From positions 27,421,491 to 27,485,490 of the forward strand of contig NC_088310.1 of assembly GCF_910592395.1 (NCBI RefSeq): a stretch of DNA of 64,000 bases, in the 5' to 3' direction. The notes beneath the pieces were generated by a model, which was not told the DNA's origin, did no database searches, and saw only the letters and a list, made by a program, of their open reading frames with translations. This document shows positions 11,986 to 26,200 of the stretch, one piece after another. The number at the start of each line of letters is the position of its first letter. The stretch's first letter is position 1. The translations under genes were made by a program, and so were the position numbers. This DNA comes from Lineus longissimus. Lineage: Eukaryota > Nemertea > Pilidiophora > Heteronemertea > Lineidae.

Positions 11986-14900
11986 TCAGCTCGTTTTCTC
12001 AACAATCACACACCAGTTGCCTTTATCATAATAACCATGTATAATCCTCACCCCCGGCACCTCTCTACACAACTCCTCTAGCTCTCCCTCCCTGAAGACA
12101 TGATAGAATCTATGGTAGACCTTCTCAGTCTGATCCCTTTCTGCAGCAGCTTTTGGTTTCTTATGCCAGGGCACCAGCATATCCTGATGTTTGAACTGTG
12201 TCCTGTTTACATGAACTGGAAGGCATGAAGAAATTTCACTTGAGTCTGAAACAGCAGTTTCTATAGGTTTCACACAAGATTCTGAAATTGTGACATTTTC
12301 AACATATTTTTCAGAGAAGAAGGTACATCCTCCATTGTCCACAGTATTATCACAAGCTCTCTTCTCCATGACACTTATTCTACCACTGATGTCATCATTC
12401 TTCAATGTTTGACAAAAACCTGAAGCAGTCGAGCTATCACTTTCTAAAATGCCACTCTCTGAAGCAGAAGCTCCTGTGGTACAAGAGTTAGCACTCCTCG
12501 ATTTGTCCTCATTGTCTGTCAAAGACAACTCTCTCATGTTCATATCACAATCTCCAACAGGAGAAATACAAGCAGGCGTCTTTCCATCCCTTCCCTGTGT
12601 AAATCCATCCCAGCCCTTCATGGAGCAATCTATCCCCGAAGCAGATGTTCCAACGTCGTGACTCTTTCTCATCTTTGACTTCTTAAGATAATTCGACTTG
12701 ACTTTATGGAGTTCTTGTTCGAGAGCCCAGACATATATCAAGGCCCTCCCACCAACTTGGAGGATGTCGATGATCTGCCTGACAGCAGCAAGTCTTCTTT
12801 CCTGAAAGAAAAGTATGATGTACAGTATCTACGGAAGCCAAGCTACCATCTTGACACACAAGGTCCAAAGACTGCAACCACCTCTTAGAAGTCCTATCTG
12901 TAAGATAGGCTTTTTGGACTTGTGTGGGTGAGATGTCTATCTTGTTGAATTGGTATTTTAACATCTCAACCCACACATGGAACATCCTGAAACTCATCTT
13001 GACCCGCAATGTTTTGAGACCGCTAAATCACTCGCCCATTGTGGAGCTTGATAGTGGTGATGCAAACGCATGAGAGTGTGAGTGCATCAATCTGGTATCA
13101 AGACTTACCTTGGTTGTTAAGTGGTGTATAACAGCTATGCAGATACAGGCATCAAATGTTCCCGGTCGCAATGGGATGCTGAGGCAGTCGCAGATGAACA
13201 CATTGAATCCTCTCTCGCGGCAGACAGTCAATAGATTCTCGCTCCGGTCATTACCAATCTGAAATGGTGACAGGATAACATTCAATATGGCAGTCGTTGT
13301 TGAAGGTTACGTTTTTTTTGGGGCGGGAATTACCAGCCGATATCTATGTCAGCAAGTCAGGAATGTTTTGAAAATTGGCAGTTAGAAGAGAAACCACTCA
13401 CTATAAACAGATCTGAATTGACTCCAAGATATTTTCCATTTCCGCAGCCAACGTCTACCACCATGGAACCTTTCGGTAGCTCCTTTAAGAACTGTGCCAC
13501 CTTGGGCCACGGGCTGTGTCGTGTGTCACTAAAATGACTGGCGATCTCTTCATACACCTCATGAACATGTCTGCTTTCTAGGGCTGCTGCCTCAGAGGAG
13601 GATTTTGGAAGGACGTTTCTTTCTTCTTCAGTTGTGTTGGTTTGACTGTCACATTGCCTCGGGTAATCTTGAAAACGCAAGATATAAAACTCGTAAAACC
13701 AATTTTGGCAAAAGTGAGAAAGTTCATTCTCACCTCCAGTTATAACGATTCAAACAAATTGTCATTTGAATCTGCAGGCAGTCTCCCCCATCTATGAAGC
13801 TACAGTACACCAACATTTCGAATTCCCAGAGCAAAGCTAACTGCATATAATGTACCGGTCCACACTTCCATGTGGAGGCTTCTGACAACCGAACATACTA
13901 ACTACATACAGATAGCCCTCACAATAGGATAAAATTTGTGATGTACATGTACATGTGCATTTCTGTTGCATACTGTTATTGCATTGATGGATAGTATACA
14001 CTGTAAAAGCTCTGATTTCTCAAAACTTTGGAAAGCTTGCACTGCACACATTCAGACTGCCAGCTAACATGTATCCAAGCTTACCACAGTCACATGGTCT
14101 CCTCCTCAGGATCCTGAAGGTGAACGATGTCCTGATCCCTCGATGAGATAACGTCAACCCATTCCCCAGATTCTCTGTTTCCACGACATCTGACTTCCTG
14201 GGGGTGATGCCGTGAGTCCAGACATAGCGGGATTCTCCCGTCATCACAAGAAGACTTCTTGGAGGAAGGACAACAGGGAGGTGGGTGCCATCCGGATGGC
14301 GGAAATCCATCACAACCTGGGCTCCAGTGCTGAGAGAAATGATTGCATTGTCGAATGCTGAATGGGTGTCAATATGTGGTGGGATTCCTGCAAGTAGAGA
14401 ACATCATGAAGATCATGATAAACAGGATCAATCAAGTTGTTGAATATAACGCATCAATTGACATCTTGTAGCCAGACTTGGAATCTTTGCAAAGCATGCA
14501 ACAAGATAATCACCCATTTGGCATCTTCCATTCCTGCTCGATAGTTCTTAATAAAACACAACGTGAAAGAGGATTCAGACACGTAAACTGGTCCAGGTCT
14601 GAGAACAGACCAATTTAACGCACATGAAATGATGATCTTACCTTGGCCAGGTTCATACTGATTAACAGTCAACTGGTCTGGCCTCTTCCTGACACAGCCT
14701 AACTGGAGAATCTTATCCAAAACCTCATTACAGTCACATGGTATTCCTTCAGGAAGGGGCTTCTCTTGGTCAACATTATTGATGCCGTAGATGAATTCAT
14801 AGCCATAATGTTTGACTCGTCGATGTTTCAAACTTCGCTGGTCACGCTCTCCTACTTCTCTTTCAGGATCAGATTCATCCCATTTCACACATTCTACGAG

Positions 14901-16246
14901 TCGTTTCTCATATTCATGGGTGATGAAGTCTGGTATCAGGACGAGACCGGGTGGAAGATTGCAGCGAGTAACAGGTTTCACGCCAGGTACCGGTACTGAA
15001 ATATGGGAATCCATATCAAATCAAGGGTATAGTAATCATGTGAGAAAATAGAGTTCACCTCCCAGCTTGGAGATCTCCAAAATATCAATACAGATTTAAG
15101 CCACCAGTGGGTTTTTTAATTCCAAATCATTTTCAGCAACAGGAGTCGGGACACTCAATATATGTGGTGTCTTCTGTGTCTTCTGTATGCCTATACAACT
15201 GATCTAAGCGCATTCACTGCTTTGCAGAAAGAACAAAATGTGAAATAGATAAAGATCATACTATTCTCAACATATGCAGTATAGAATTTCAATCCAGTGC
15301 TTGAAACTTCGTCTGGACATTTAAGGGGTCTTCCATTTATTACTTCATGTGCTCTTTCAGCCGATTCTGTCTCGTTATAACAGACAAATGCATATGGCTT
15401 ATCAGCTATCATCACAACATTATCCAAGATTCCAAATGGTCTGAATATGTTGATGACTTCAATCCTGGTTATACCATTTCCTAATCCAGCATTAGCAACA
15501 AACAAGTTCTGGAAAGAAAATGATGAAATTGAATGAGGGTGACAAGTATGTTGGTTCAACCTGGATGTGACCATATGCAATTGAGACCGAAGATTAATAA
15601 AAATGAAAAATGTTTCATCTGGGACAGGAGGACTGTCTCCTCCTTGAAGTGAAAATGTCTCATTTTAGCCCCAGCATGTCACAATATCCAAGCGACAGCG
15701 GGATGGATGTGACAACATCTCATTGAGGACCGGATGACTGTCTCAAACTAGATGTGCAAATGTCTTATTTAGTTCTACCATGTGACAATGTCCTGAGCAA
15801 GAGCAGGACGGATGTGACAATGTCTTATAAAAATAATTATAATTGAGAGACTGTCCGAGTGTCTCGAACTGAATGTGAAAATGCCTCATTTGGCCCCACC
15901 ATGTGACAAAATCTGATCCTGAGTGGATGGATGTGACAATGTGTTATTGAGGATAGGATGTAGCTATTTTAGTCCCTGATGTATGGATCTGGCTCGACTC
16001 ACTGACTCGACTGTACGTCACTACGTGTGTAATGTAAATAGTACACAAAGAAGACCTGACCATATCAAAAGGTAAATATCTCCATTCGCCCAGGGTGCAC
16101 TGCTAAGAAACTTGACATACATTTGTTGCAACATTAACCGTTTCTATTCCTTCGTGTTTTCTAAGGGTGTGTATTGATCTCGACTGTTTTTTTCGCACTT
16201 TTCTATCACTTTTCGAAAGTTTTCCAGACTCAGTGGGCGCAGCCAT
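11986..16246 (-). CDS. ALKBH8: Alkylated DNA repair protein alkB homologue 8 (tRNA wobble-uridine hydroxylase/methyltransferase), complete
   Basis: Seven exons in phase: 16246-16121, 15508-15262, 14995-14642, 14387-14085, 13667-13402, 13258-13109, 12801-11986, giving 753 aa (human about 664). Order: basic N-terminus with [15 protein letters not shown] at about 43-125; AlkB 2-oxoglutarate/Fe(II) domain at about 140-340 with HID (H247, D249), WTHGIT (H301) and an [10 protein letters not shown] strand; methyltransferase with [11 protein letters not shown] (about 415-425), CDCLSIP and AVIHHL. The methyltransferase is split by a long Ser/Thr-rich insert before the conserved PVHVNRT and [12 protein letters not shown] end. 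In the known family, with the TRM112 partner, the enzyme makes mcm5U at the tRNA wobble position and the AlkB domain hydroxylates it. All key residues are present, so it should be active. The start ATG lies in CAAATATGGCTGCG. The gene diverges from ZNF318. Confidence 0.95.
15600..15965. repeat. Degenerate repeat of about 106-113 bp (three copies) in ALKBH8 intron 1
   Basis: GACTGTCTC-type starts at 15631, 15737 and 15850 are each followed by AATGTCTCATTT/TTATTT, CCATGTGACAAT and GGATGTGACAA blocks. It lies entirely inside the intron between ALKBH8 exons 1 and 2. Confidence 0.6.
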
Positions 16247-17243
16247 ATTTGATATTTAGTCTCTAAATGTACGTCTATTAAAACGTCTTTTACGACTTGT
16301 TATGTACTTTAAATAGCTGTTTATTGCTAAGTTTGTACTAATAAAATATACCGACCATATTTCAGGTACTATTTGCTGATAAAATTTACGTGAGAGCTAA
16401 AAATTGAAGTTTATCGCATCCGAAAATCTTCATCCGAGTATTGTACTATCGGTAGCCAGTCGTTTCGCTCCATGAACTTTTCGCCCCCAGTTCCTAAAAC
16501 CATTGATTTCGCGGTCCTCAGTGTTGATTCAGCAGTTGTTTTGGCAAATACATGTTTTTTTGGAGTTTCTGAAACCTAGAGCGCTACTCCTGACTCAATA
16601 GGCAGTTAACAAGAAACTACGCATTTACTGTTGTTGCCGACGTGTGTACACTGAACTTGGGATGTGCGTCGGCCCCGTGTTGAAATGCCGTCCAGTGCCA
16701 GTTGGTGCGTTTTTCGCTGATTTGTGCAAAATTCAACATATCTCAAAAGTTCAATGGTTGACCCTCGTTATTTTGGGGATTTTTGTGTAGCGTTACCAAC
16801 TGTCTTTCATGGGAGAATGGTCACTGTACGAATTATTCGGGAAGAAATGTATAATATTTGGGGGTTTTCGTGATTGTCCGGCCCAATTGGCAATATTGAA
16901 CAGAGCTAGGAGCAAATGCGGCGACGCTTTTAAAGAAATAAAATGCCCGATTTAACACCCTGCAGAATAATGGGAATCGGGCGTTTCCAGTGATATACGA
17001 CACAAATGGGTTGTCCTCGTGCATTCACTTTTGAAACGCATTTTAAAGTAGATGTTACGTCCTGTTAATGGGGCACGTCATCATCGCGTACATTTGGGGA
17101 AAACTCCCTAACGAGACCTAATAAGAATAGAAACGCATGCGCATTAAAGGCCATTGCGGGTTCGCAAGAAAATGAAAAGTCGATGAGTTTTTCTTGCATA
17201 AACACTTATTTTCAATACCAAGATTGCCCTCAAAATATAATTT
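16247..17243. promoter_or_regulatory. Divergent intergenic region between ALKBH8 (-) and ZNF318 (+)
   Basis: About 1 kb separates the two start codons, so it should hold both promoters and both 5'UTRs. I see no TATA box at a convincing position. A block at 16455-16500 (AGTCGTTTCGCTCC ... CTTTTCGCCCCCAG) recurs upstream of EXO1 near 47995-48065. Confidence 0.5.
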
Positions 17244-20200
17244 ATGTCTTCCAGGGGACAGAGTAGAGGGCCTGCACCATATAGAGGCCGTGGTCGAGCA
17301 AGGGGGCGCGGCAGGGGCTTTGTTCCAAGGGGTGGATCTCGAGGCCGTGGTCCAGGGGCATGGGATGGTTTTGACAACGGCCACGGGGTAAGGGATGGTG
17401 GTGATAGACATGAGCGTGCTGCCGGCAATGAAAACTTAGGTCATGGCCATGGCCATGGGGACAATGAGGGCAGCAGACATTACTCTGACAGATCTAGACC
17501 CTCATCTCAAGATTACATTGACAAATATGGAGCAAGTTCTGCACTGCAAGGAGATAAGCCAAAAGAGCCAGAACCAAATCCAGCGCTCGACATCTTTGCT
17601 GATGAGTCTGACAAAAAACTGAGCATTGATGAAATCGCTGCAAGTCGTCGCGAGGGCCTTCGAATAACTGTGAAGAATAAACATGCAGAAGCAGAAGCTC
17701 GCCCTGATCTGCCACCTCTTGGCGGGTCTCCTATTGTGCCTGCACATGCTACAGATGGAAATAGTAGAGACCCCCGCATTAGTTCAAGAGATCCTCGCTT
17801 AAGTGCATCATCGTCTTCAAGGGATCCCCGACTCGGTTCAAGAGACCTCCGTACTAGTTCAAGTGATGGTTATCATCGTGATGGCAACCATAGCGCTAGT
17901 AGTTCAAGTCGGGAGAGAAGTCGTGATGGATATGATCTTGATAAGTCATGGGGAAGAGCACGACCTGATGACCCAGATCGACAAAGATCGCATGGTTATG
18001 AGAGTCACGCCAAGCTAGCTGCCCCTGCTATGTCCTCTCGGTCACGCTCAAAATCCCCCATAGTTATCAGGAAACCAGTCCATGAGAGGCTTGGTCAAGT
18101 CTTAGGAGAAAAGCCAAGTGCCCCACCAGTAGCAGTAGAGGTACAAAGTTGTTCTATTGAGAGATATTCATTGGCATTAGATTCTCCATAATTAATGTAA
18201 CTTATTCTTTGGTTAGCTTCTGTGTGACAGCTTAGCACAATATTTATTTTGCGACATAGTCTCTGTGAGGTGTCAAAAACCTCTTTCCTCAATGCACTAC
18301 ATTTTTTTATAAATGCAACATTGGCAATTTACAAGGCAGAAGAATTTAAATTACACTCGTATTTCATAATACTGTGCATTGAAAAAAGCATTAATTTTCT
18401 TAATCAAATCTGACAGAATCGTGTCATCTGACAGCTATATGTACGGTTTGTTATATCTGTCAAAAAAAGTCTCTGTACTAGATTTTAATAACACCTGTAT
18501 TCGGCAGAACTTTTTTTGTGCATACTCGCATTCTTCTACTTAAATTTTCTTCTTGCAGGAAAAGGTCCTTCCTTACCAGTCGGCTGAATCGCTGAGGATA
18601 ACCGTGGGAAACGACAAATTCAAGAACAGCTTTGAACCTGCGCCTCTTAAACCAATGGAAATTCGGCTTGGTCCAACTCCTGCAGCACCACCAGCAGTCG
18701 AAATTGAATATGGAAATGATAAGAGTAACTACAGAGGCAGTGAACGAGACCGCCATTCTCAGGATAGAGGGAGAGACTCTGAAAGAAGCTACAGGGACTC
18801 TGCTCGAGGAGGGAGTCGTGAATCTGATACAAGAGACTACAGGGCATCAGATAGGGGGAGGAGGGAATCGACAGACTATGATAAGAGGTATTCTGGTGGG
18901 AAGGATGATCGATATTACAGAGAGGACCGAAGTACTTATGGGCGGAGTGAATCAGATTGGCGAGGAGAATCTGATCGTCACGGACAAAACATTGCCGAAC
19001 GGAATGATAAATACCCTAGTAATAAAGATGACAAATACTCAAGTGACCTAGGGTACAAACGCCGTAGCCAGGAAAGAGACCATGACCGTGAGCAACGTAG
19101 TCATTCAGGAAGTATGGAGAAAGACAGTAAGCGAAAATATGAGAGTATGTCAGCTGATTTTGGAAATGATCCATACAGCAAGGCTGAGAGAGAGCGCTTG
19201 AGGATACATGCCATCCTTGAACAAAATGAGGCTGCAAAGAAATTACGTCAGAAATCTCCAGAGCGTGATACCCCTCCACCTGTGCAGGGACAAAGTGGTC
19301 CAGATTTAGATGATGATCTGTATGGAGGACATGTACCACCTACAACTGAATCGGGCCCTAAAAAGTCCATTCTTAAAGGTCCCAAGAAATCTATCCTGAA
19401 GAAGTCTGAGCCAAAGCCTGAAACGAGGGAAGCTGTGTACGACGCCTTTCCGTCTGGATTGCCTGTGAATACTAGTTCCCCTGCACCATTTCCAAACTTG
19501 GATGCAAGGCCAATGGAAAAGGCACAGCCCCTCTTCCCGATTGGTAAACCCCCAGCTCAGCCAGCAGGTCCACTTATACCAGGCATTGGAGTTTATGATG
19601 AAGATATAGAAGATGAGGAAGCGTTCCTTTATGGGTCGGCTGATGTACATGTAGGAAAGAAATCCTATGAGCCAGTCTCAAGAAAACCTGACCTACCTGT
19701 ACGGCAGACAAGCAATGCACCTTCCTCCCAGTACCAAAGTTTCGACTATGGCCATGGGAGTATTAACACCAGTTCTGCACCATTATCCATGGTTAGTACG
19801 ACTAATGCTACAGATATGTATAAACCACCCGTTCAACAGGATCCTTATCAGCCAGAAGAACTCCACTCGTCAAACCTGATGCCCGAGTCAATGACTTCTA
19901 CCAAGTTGCATTTAGGTGAACCAGTTACTGAGCCTGTGGTACAAGAGCCTGTTGTACAACAGCCAGCAAAAGAAGAGAAAGCCTATGATCCTACCATTGA
20001 AAACATATTGAAATCAATTGGATTCAACTTTGACCTTTCCAAGAAGATTCAAGATATGAAGAAGAAAGAGAGAGAAAAAGTGACCAAAACATCAAAACAG
20101 AAGCCACAGTCTAGCCAGTTTGGCATCAATCAGACTGCATCATTCTTGAGTGGCGGCTTGTCCGCTATAGACATTGGATCAGCTTTTGCAAAGTCAACCA

Positions 20201-23200
20201 CCACACCAGCACCTGTGAAGAATGAATTGGATATTGATAGCCTGATCAGAGATGCCAAAACAAATGTTATTGAGTCACGAAAAGAGTATGGAAGGGAGCA
20301 CTCGTCAACAAGGTCATCACAAAGGTCACCCCAAAGACATGAGCGATCACGGTCTCCATCAAGGCATGAGCGATCTCCGTACAGATCATCGAGACAGTCA
20401 CCTGATCGTAATCACAGAAGATCTCCATCTCCTTTGAGGCCAAGTCGCAGATCACTTTCGCCCATACGACCAGCAAGACGTAGATCACCATCGCCTCTTC
20501 GCCGGACAAGACGCTCTCAATCACCAGATCGTTCACGGTATTCTCAGTCACGGTCTCCGAGAAGATCAAGGTCAAGATCACCACCTCGTGAACGCGCAGA
20601 TAGCTATGGCTCACCTCATCCTGCAAGTGGCTACCCACAAGGCTATCCACCGGTGTCTGGGCCTCCGCAACTGGGCATGCCACCGCTGAGTGGGCCACCA
20701 ACCAGCACCTACGACTACAGTTATCCACCGCCAATGACCACTTACCCCGGTGGTCCGCCAGCGCCTCCTCCTGGGCCACCACCACCAGGGTTTCCGATGC
20801 ATGCATTTCCTGGATTTCCGCCACCAGCACCAGGTTATGAATACAGCCAGGCTCCCTATCAAGATCCGAACTATGCTTACCAAGGCTATAGCTACGATAG
20901 TTCCTACCCTGCTCCAGAAGCTGAAGAGTTCCCACATGTCCCCGGAGACTTTGTACCAGATAAAGAAGATGAGACCGGTAAAGCAAAGAAAGAAAAGAAA
21001 GAGCATTCATTTTCCAATCTTCGGGTGATTCAAACGGAGGATGAACCAGTGCCTCCTGGGATGGAAGAGTTCCCACCATTGAAACCCAAAGCAGAGGAAA
21101 AGAAGAAGGAACAGAAGAAGGAACACAAACCCAAGTTGTCAAAAGCTGATGTGGATAAGTTAGCCGGCGAGCGAGAGGAACGTCAGAAACGACTATCTGC
21201 TTTGGAGATGGAGCTAGGAAAGTTACAAAAACAACAAAATGAGATGATGAGGAAGGTTTCACGCCAAAGAGGAGGCAATAAGGACCCCCTTTTGCTTCAG
21301 AATACTCAACTACAAGATGAGATCACCGCCCAGGTGAAGGCCCTGAAAAAGATCATTGAAGATAACACAAAATCACTAAAAGCTAGTGGTTATAAGGGTC
21401 CCTCTGTTCCAACTGTGCCAGGAGCCAATCCCGATCCTCCCGACATCGTTAAAAAAGATGTGAAAGAAAAGGAAAAGGAGCGGGAAAAATTCAAGTTCAA
21501 GTTGGATAAAAAATCAAAAGTTGAGCTGAAGGTCAAGGTGAGTTACCATTGTTACAGGCACTCTGTGAGCACTCATGGTGACATAGAGCTCACTCCTGAT
21601 TCTAGCTGAAAATAACTGCACAGGGTTGGTGTAGTTTTAAAATACATATATGGCAGTTGTTTGAAATCGAGATTTCCTGCTACTCTCTCAGAATCTGTGT
21701 GTTCAGCTGAGGTGTTGATTATCAATCTGAGGATGTCTGATTTGTAACTCCTTACTCGGCTAATATGGTGCCTCCTTTATCTTTTCAGGAAGATTCTAGT
21801 GACTCTGACAACGAGGAAGAGTTTGATTACTTTGACAAGGGACTCCATTGGTGCTCCATGTGCAACTTCTGTGGCAATAAATTACAAGATCTTTTTCATC
21901 ATATGCAGACTGATCGTCACCTGAAGGTGAGTCAAGGTCATGATCTGTTTTTCAAGGACGGTGAATGGGAAGGTCATGTGACCCTGTGACCTTCCCATAT
22001 TAACTTGCAAACAGACATCTCCTTTGGTAAGGGGAGGTTTTTTATTTCTAAATTTAGTTGACAGAAAAAAGCCCTGTGTACATGTATTTGTCTCCCATGC
22101 TTCACCAAATCAAGTATCTCTCTGAAGGACTGAAGAGGCATCTTCAAACGGACAGTCATCTAAACATGTTTGATAGTGTATGCCATCAGTCGGACACCTT
22201 ACGGTGTGCTCCCAGTCCCAGTATCCCCATGAACATATCCAGATAACTGTCCGCTACTTTCAGACAAACATTTGATATTGGCTGAACTGGGTGATTTTTC
22301 TGTCCTGTAGCTTAGATATTCTAGGAAATTATGTTGACGAGACGATGTCTCACTGAGGATGCAACAGAATATGGGTTTGCAAGAGATGTTATTGGGCATC
22401 AACTGAAGAAATGCTTCTTTTGCCCCTGGTAGTAGAAGAATAGGCCTACTTTTAGAATACCTCATTATTGGGGAGACATTGCAGTCAAGTAGGTTAGATT
22501 ATATATGAAATAGTGTCTCCCATTAAGGCCTAGGCATGCTGTATCCAAATTTATGTGTAAGACGCCCTGATACTTGAAACAAACTCTTCCCATGCCCAAT
22601 TTTTCAACACAGAATCATTTAAGTGTAAAGAGGAGCTGGTTATTATTTATTAAAAATTGATAAATTTGATAAAATATGCTCGTAAAATTACAACCGTATT
22701 TCAAACTTTACAATATTTTCTTTATTAAATGTGTTGGTCTCTGTTCATTTGCAGAAAGTCGGTGTATTGGAGGCGCCATGGGTTCCAGCAAAACTTCTGA
22801 AGCCTAAAAAAACCAAAAGCAAAGTAAAGGAGCAGAGACCTATGTCAGGTAATGAAATATTGACTGATCAGGGATGAGAAAGGCACATAATGGTTTGAGC
22901 CACTAAAGTGGTTTTTGAGAAAAACGTCCTATCACCTGGTCAAGACCTAGTCTAGCTGGTACTTCGCCATGTAAGCCTCCATATTCAAAGTTTGCTTGCG
23001 CTTAATCAATAAGACACAGTAGCATTCTAGGATAAGGAAAATGAATTTGAGTTAGAAAATTTGAATTGCATGGTTATTTTCTTCTTCTCTCCTGTGAATC
23101 TTATGCTTGTTTCGCCAGAGCCCCATGGAAAGTGTCGGTGCTCTATATGCAGCTCGATATCTCCTATCTAGTGGTACATTGTGTTCCAGACTTGAACAGT

Positions 23201-26200
23201 GCCCTATTTAATCCATCTTTATGCCCCTCAAATGACACTCGTCAAAATATTTTTCAATCCATATTCATGCCCCTCAAATGACACTCGTCAAAATATTTTC
23301 AGGTGTTGAATTCATGCGTCCCTGTGTGACTGCATTCTTTTGTTCGCTGTGCAAGATCTTTGAAGGGGATGTACTGTGTATGGAGGCTCATCTAAAGTCC
23401 AAGAAACATAACCAAGCCTATGTAGTGAGTAAACCTTGAGTGCAGTATACTTTGAATTATACCCCCCAAATTTTATGAATTAATTTCATGTTGTGCTAAC
23501 GTACACTGAAATAAAAGTTAGCAATTAAGATGCTAATGTCTTCCGTATTATCCGAGTAACTTTTAGAAACTTGTCTGAACTCTGATGATAAGTATCAGAA
23601 GGCATTTGAACCATTCTTCGTATATTTCAGCAATATACTCTGGCACATCCCTTCTATGAGCGGTGCTACAATCTGGACAAGGAAGCCGGCTTTAAAAAGT
23701 GTAACATGAAAAAAGTACAAGAAATGAGGGCAGAAGAGGCTAAGAGGAGTCAGTCGATGCAAAAAGATCGGGATGAGAAGTCACGGCTTGCCGAGGAAAA
23801 GAACAGGGAGCTAATCGAGAGGGAGAAATATCGGGATCGATGGGTGACGGAATTGGACGATTGCGATAGGTCTCGCGAGTACTCACGCAAGGATTACAAA
23901 TATGAGCGTGACAGCTCGCGTCGTGACGGTAGTAGAGACACTCGCGAGAATAGCAGAGATCGTCGCGATGACCGTCGTGACGACCGACGGGATGACCGCC
24001 GTGACGATCGCCGTGACGATCGTCGAGATGATCGCCGGGATCGTTCTTACAGGAGTAGTCGTGATGAGTGGGAGTCAACTTATCATAGTCGAAGGGAGGA
24101 ATATCGTTCTTTAAACAAAGGGGAGGATCGTGATAAAAGTAACGACTCAACAGAGGAAAAGGAAAAACGGGTGATTATCCGTTCTGGCCCGAAATCTTTG
24201 CCTGAGGATGAAAGCAAGCAAAATAAGGAGAACTCCATGCGTATTAATAAGGAAGTTATTGTTCAAAGTGTTCAGCCAGCAAATATTGATCTTTCTGGTG
24301 TCGTTAAAGATGTCAGGATGACAACTGACTCGGATGAATTGGATGACATCATACTGCCAGCACCACCGAAAAAGATTTCCATCAAGTTGTCTGGTAAGGG
24401 TAGTACGTCTTCTAAGCCTTCGAAACCGTTGGCCTCATTGAAGAAGGTTGATGGGACAAAAGTGACAAAGGATTTGTTCTTCATCGGGAAAAAGCGCAAG
24501 CCGCAACTTTCGTCAAAACTGATATCTGAGGCATTTAGTGGAAAGGAGGCAGAGGAAGAGAAAAAAGATGAATCAAAAGAGAAGGAGAAGGAAATTATGG
24601 AAATGCTTCAGCGACAGCTGGCACCAATTGTTTCCAAAATTTCTGGGACTGGTGCTTCTGAAGGCAAAAAAGAGGAGGAGTCTGCTGTGGATGTCATGCA
24701 GACGTCAGTTGAAGCTGAGACCAAAAGTGAGGTGAAGGTACCTAAGTCAGATAGTGTTCCCAGTGCCGTCATGTCGGCAGTTATGGCCAGGAGGGAAGAG
24801 GAAATGAAACACTCTGCTGACAATTACGATGCTACACCTATGGACGAGGATTCCACGCAGTCGTCTCAGGTATCCAACATGGATGAATCGTCAAACATGG
24901 AGGACTCGTGTCCGGATGATATGATTGGCCCGAAGCAGCGGCCAGATCCAGACACTTTGAACGATATGAAAATGTTAGGTCTTGATGTTGGGGATATTCC
25001 TGCGCCAATGTTTGGTAAGCCACCTCTGATTATGCCACAACCAAATGTGCATTCGTCTGCGAGTACGGCATCATCAAGTGCTACAACTGTGTACAACTTG
25101 TTCAATAAAGAGGAAGAACAAAACAGGGCAACATATGGACCTTCATTGCCACCATCAAGTGGAACAGGTTCCACATCCTATGATCCTGATTGCCCCAGCT
25201 CGGATTCGCAACCAGCGTTCTATTTGGGTGCCATTCCTGTCCCTCCACCTCCTCCTCAATCCAAGGTGGCTGATTCAGGACAGAGTGAAGCGCAGCAGCC
25301 ACAAACTGTGCAGCTGAAACAGACCAGTGTACCTGCTGCTGCAACACGACGAGCAATGATGCGTACAACGATACCTTTACCAGTTCAGGAGGAGGCTAAA
25401 CCTGAACCAAAGGCTCCTGGTACTGAAACTATCAGTCTGCCACCCCAGCCTGTCAGGCGTGTCTCTCCAAGAAGAGCAAAACCAGTGGTGACTGCAGGAA
25501 CACAGGAACCTAGCCCTGCCAGTAAGGAATCACCAAGAACAGAGCCTGGACCACCTGGGATAGAGCCTGGACCACCTGGGACAGAGCCTGGACCACCTGG
25601 GACAGAGCCTGGACCACCTGGGACAGAGCCTGGACCACCTCGGACAGAGCCTGGACCACCTGGGACAGAGCCTGGACCACCTGGGACAGAGCCTGGACCA
25701 CCTGGGACAGAGCCTGGACCACCAAGAACAGAGCCTGGACCACCTGGGACAGAGCTTGGACCACCTGGTATGGAGAAATGTGATCTACCAGAAAATGGAG
25801 ATGGTAAGTTTTCTATGAAATCAGAAGATGAGTTCAGCTTGCCTTTCAGACAAACTTTTCATTTGTACAATGTGGAGCCACTTCTCTCGTCATTAAGAAT
25901 TTGTCTATTTTGCTCCCCAACATCTTGTGACTCCAATGAATGGCCTAGAATAGTACATGCTATTGGTGGGTTGCACAGCTTTTCTCCAAGGATCATTGTG
26001 GGATACTTATGGTGCACTACATCCTTGTCTAACTGCGCATTCATTTTAGGGAAGTTGCAGTTTTCAGAAGGTGAGCCAACTGTTTATTGACAAACCTGTG
26101 TATTCTGCAATTGACCCTAATCTCTGTGAAGTACATGTCAATGAAACTGACATGAACTGCTGAATAAATGGAACAGTGCTCAGCTTTGAATACAATTGTC

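Noticed and set aside
20267-21262. 331-codon minus-strand frame opposite ZNF318
   Set aside because: It is the antisense shadow of the RS- and Pro-rich coding exon, with no recognisable domain.
25510-25764. 84-codon minus-strand frame with VVQALSQ repeats
   Set aside because: It is the antisense of the GPPGTEP coding minisatellite.
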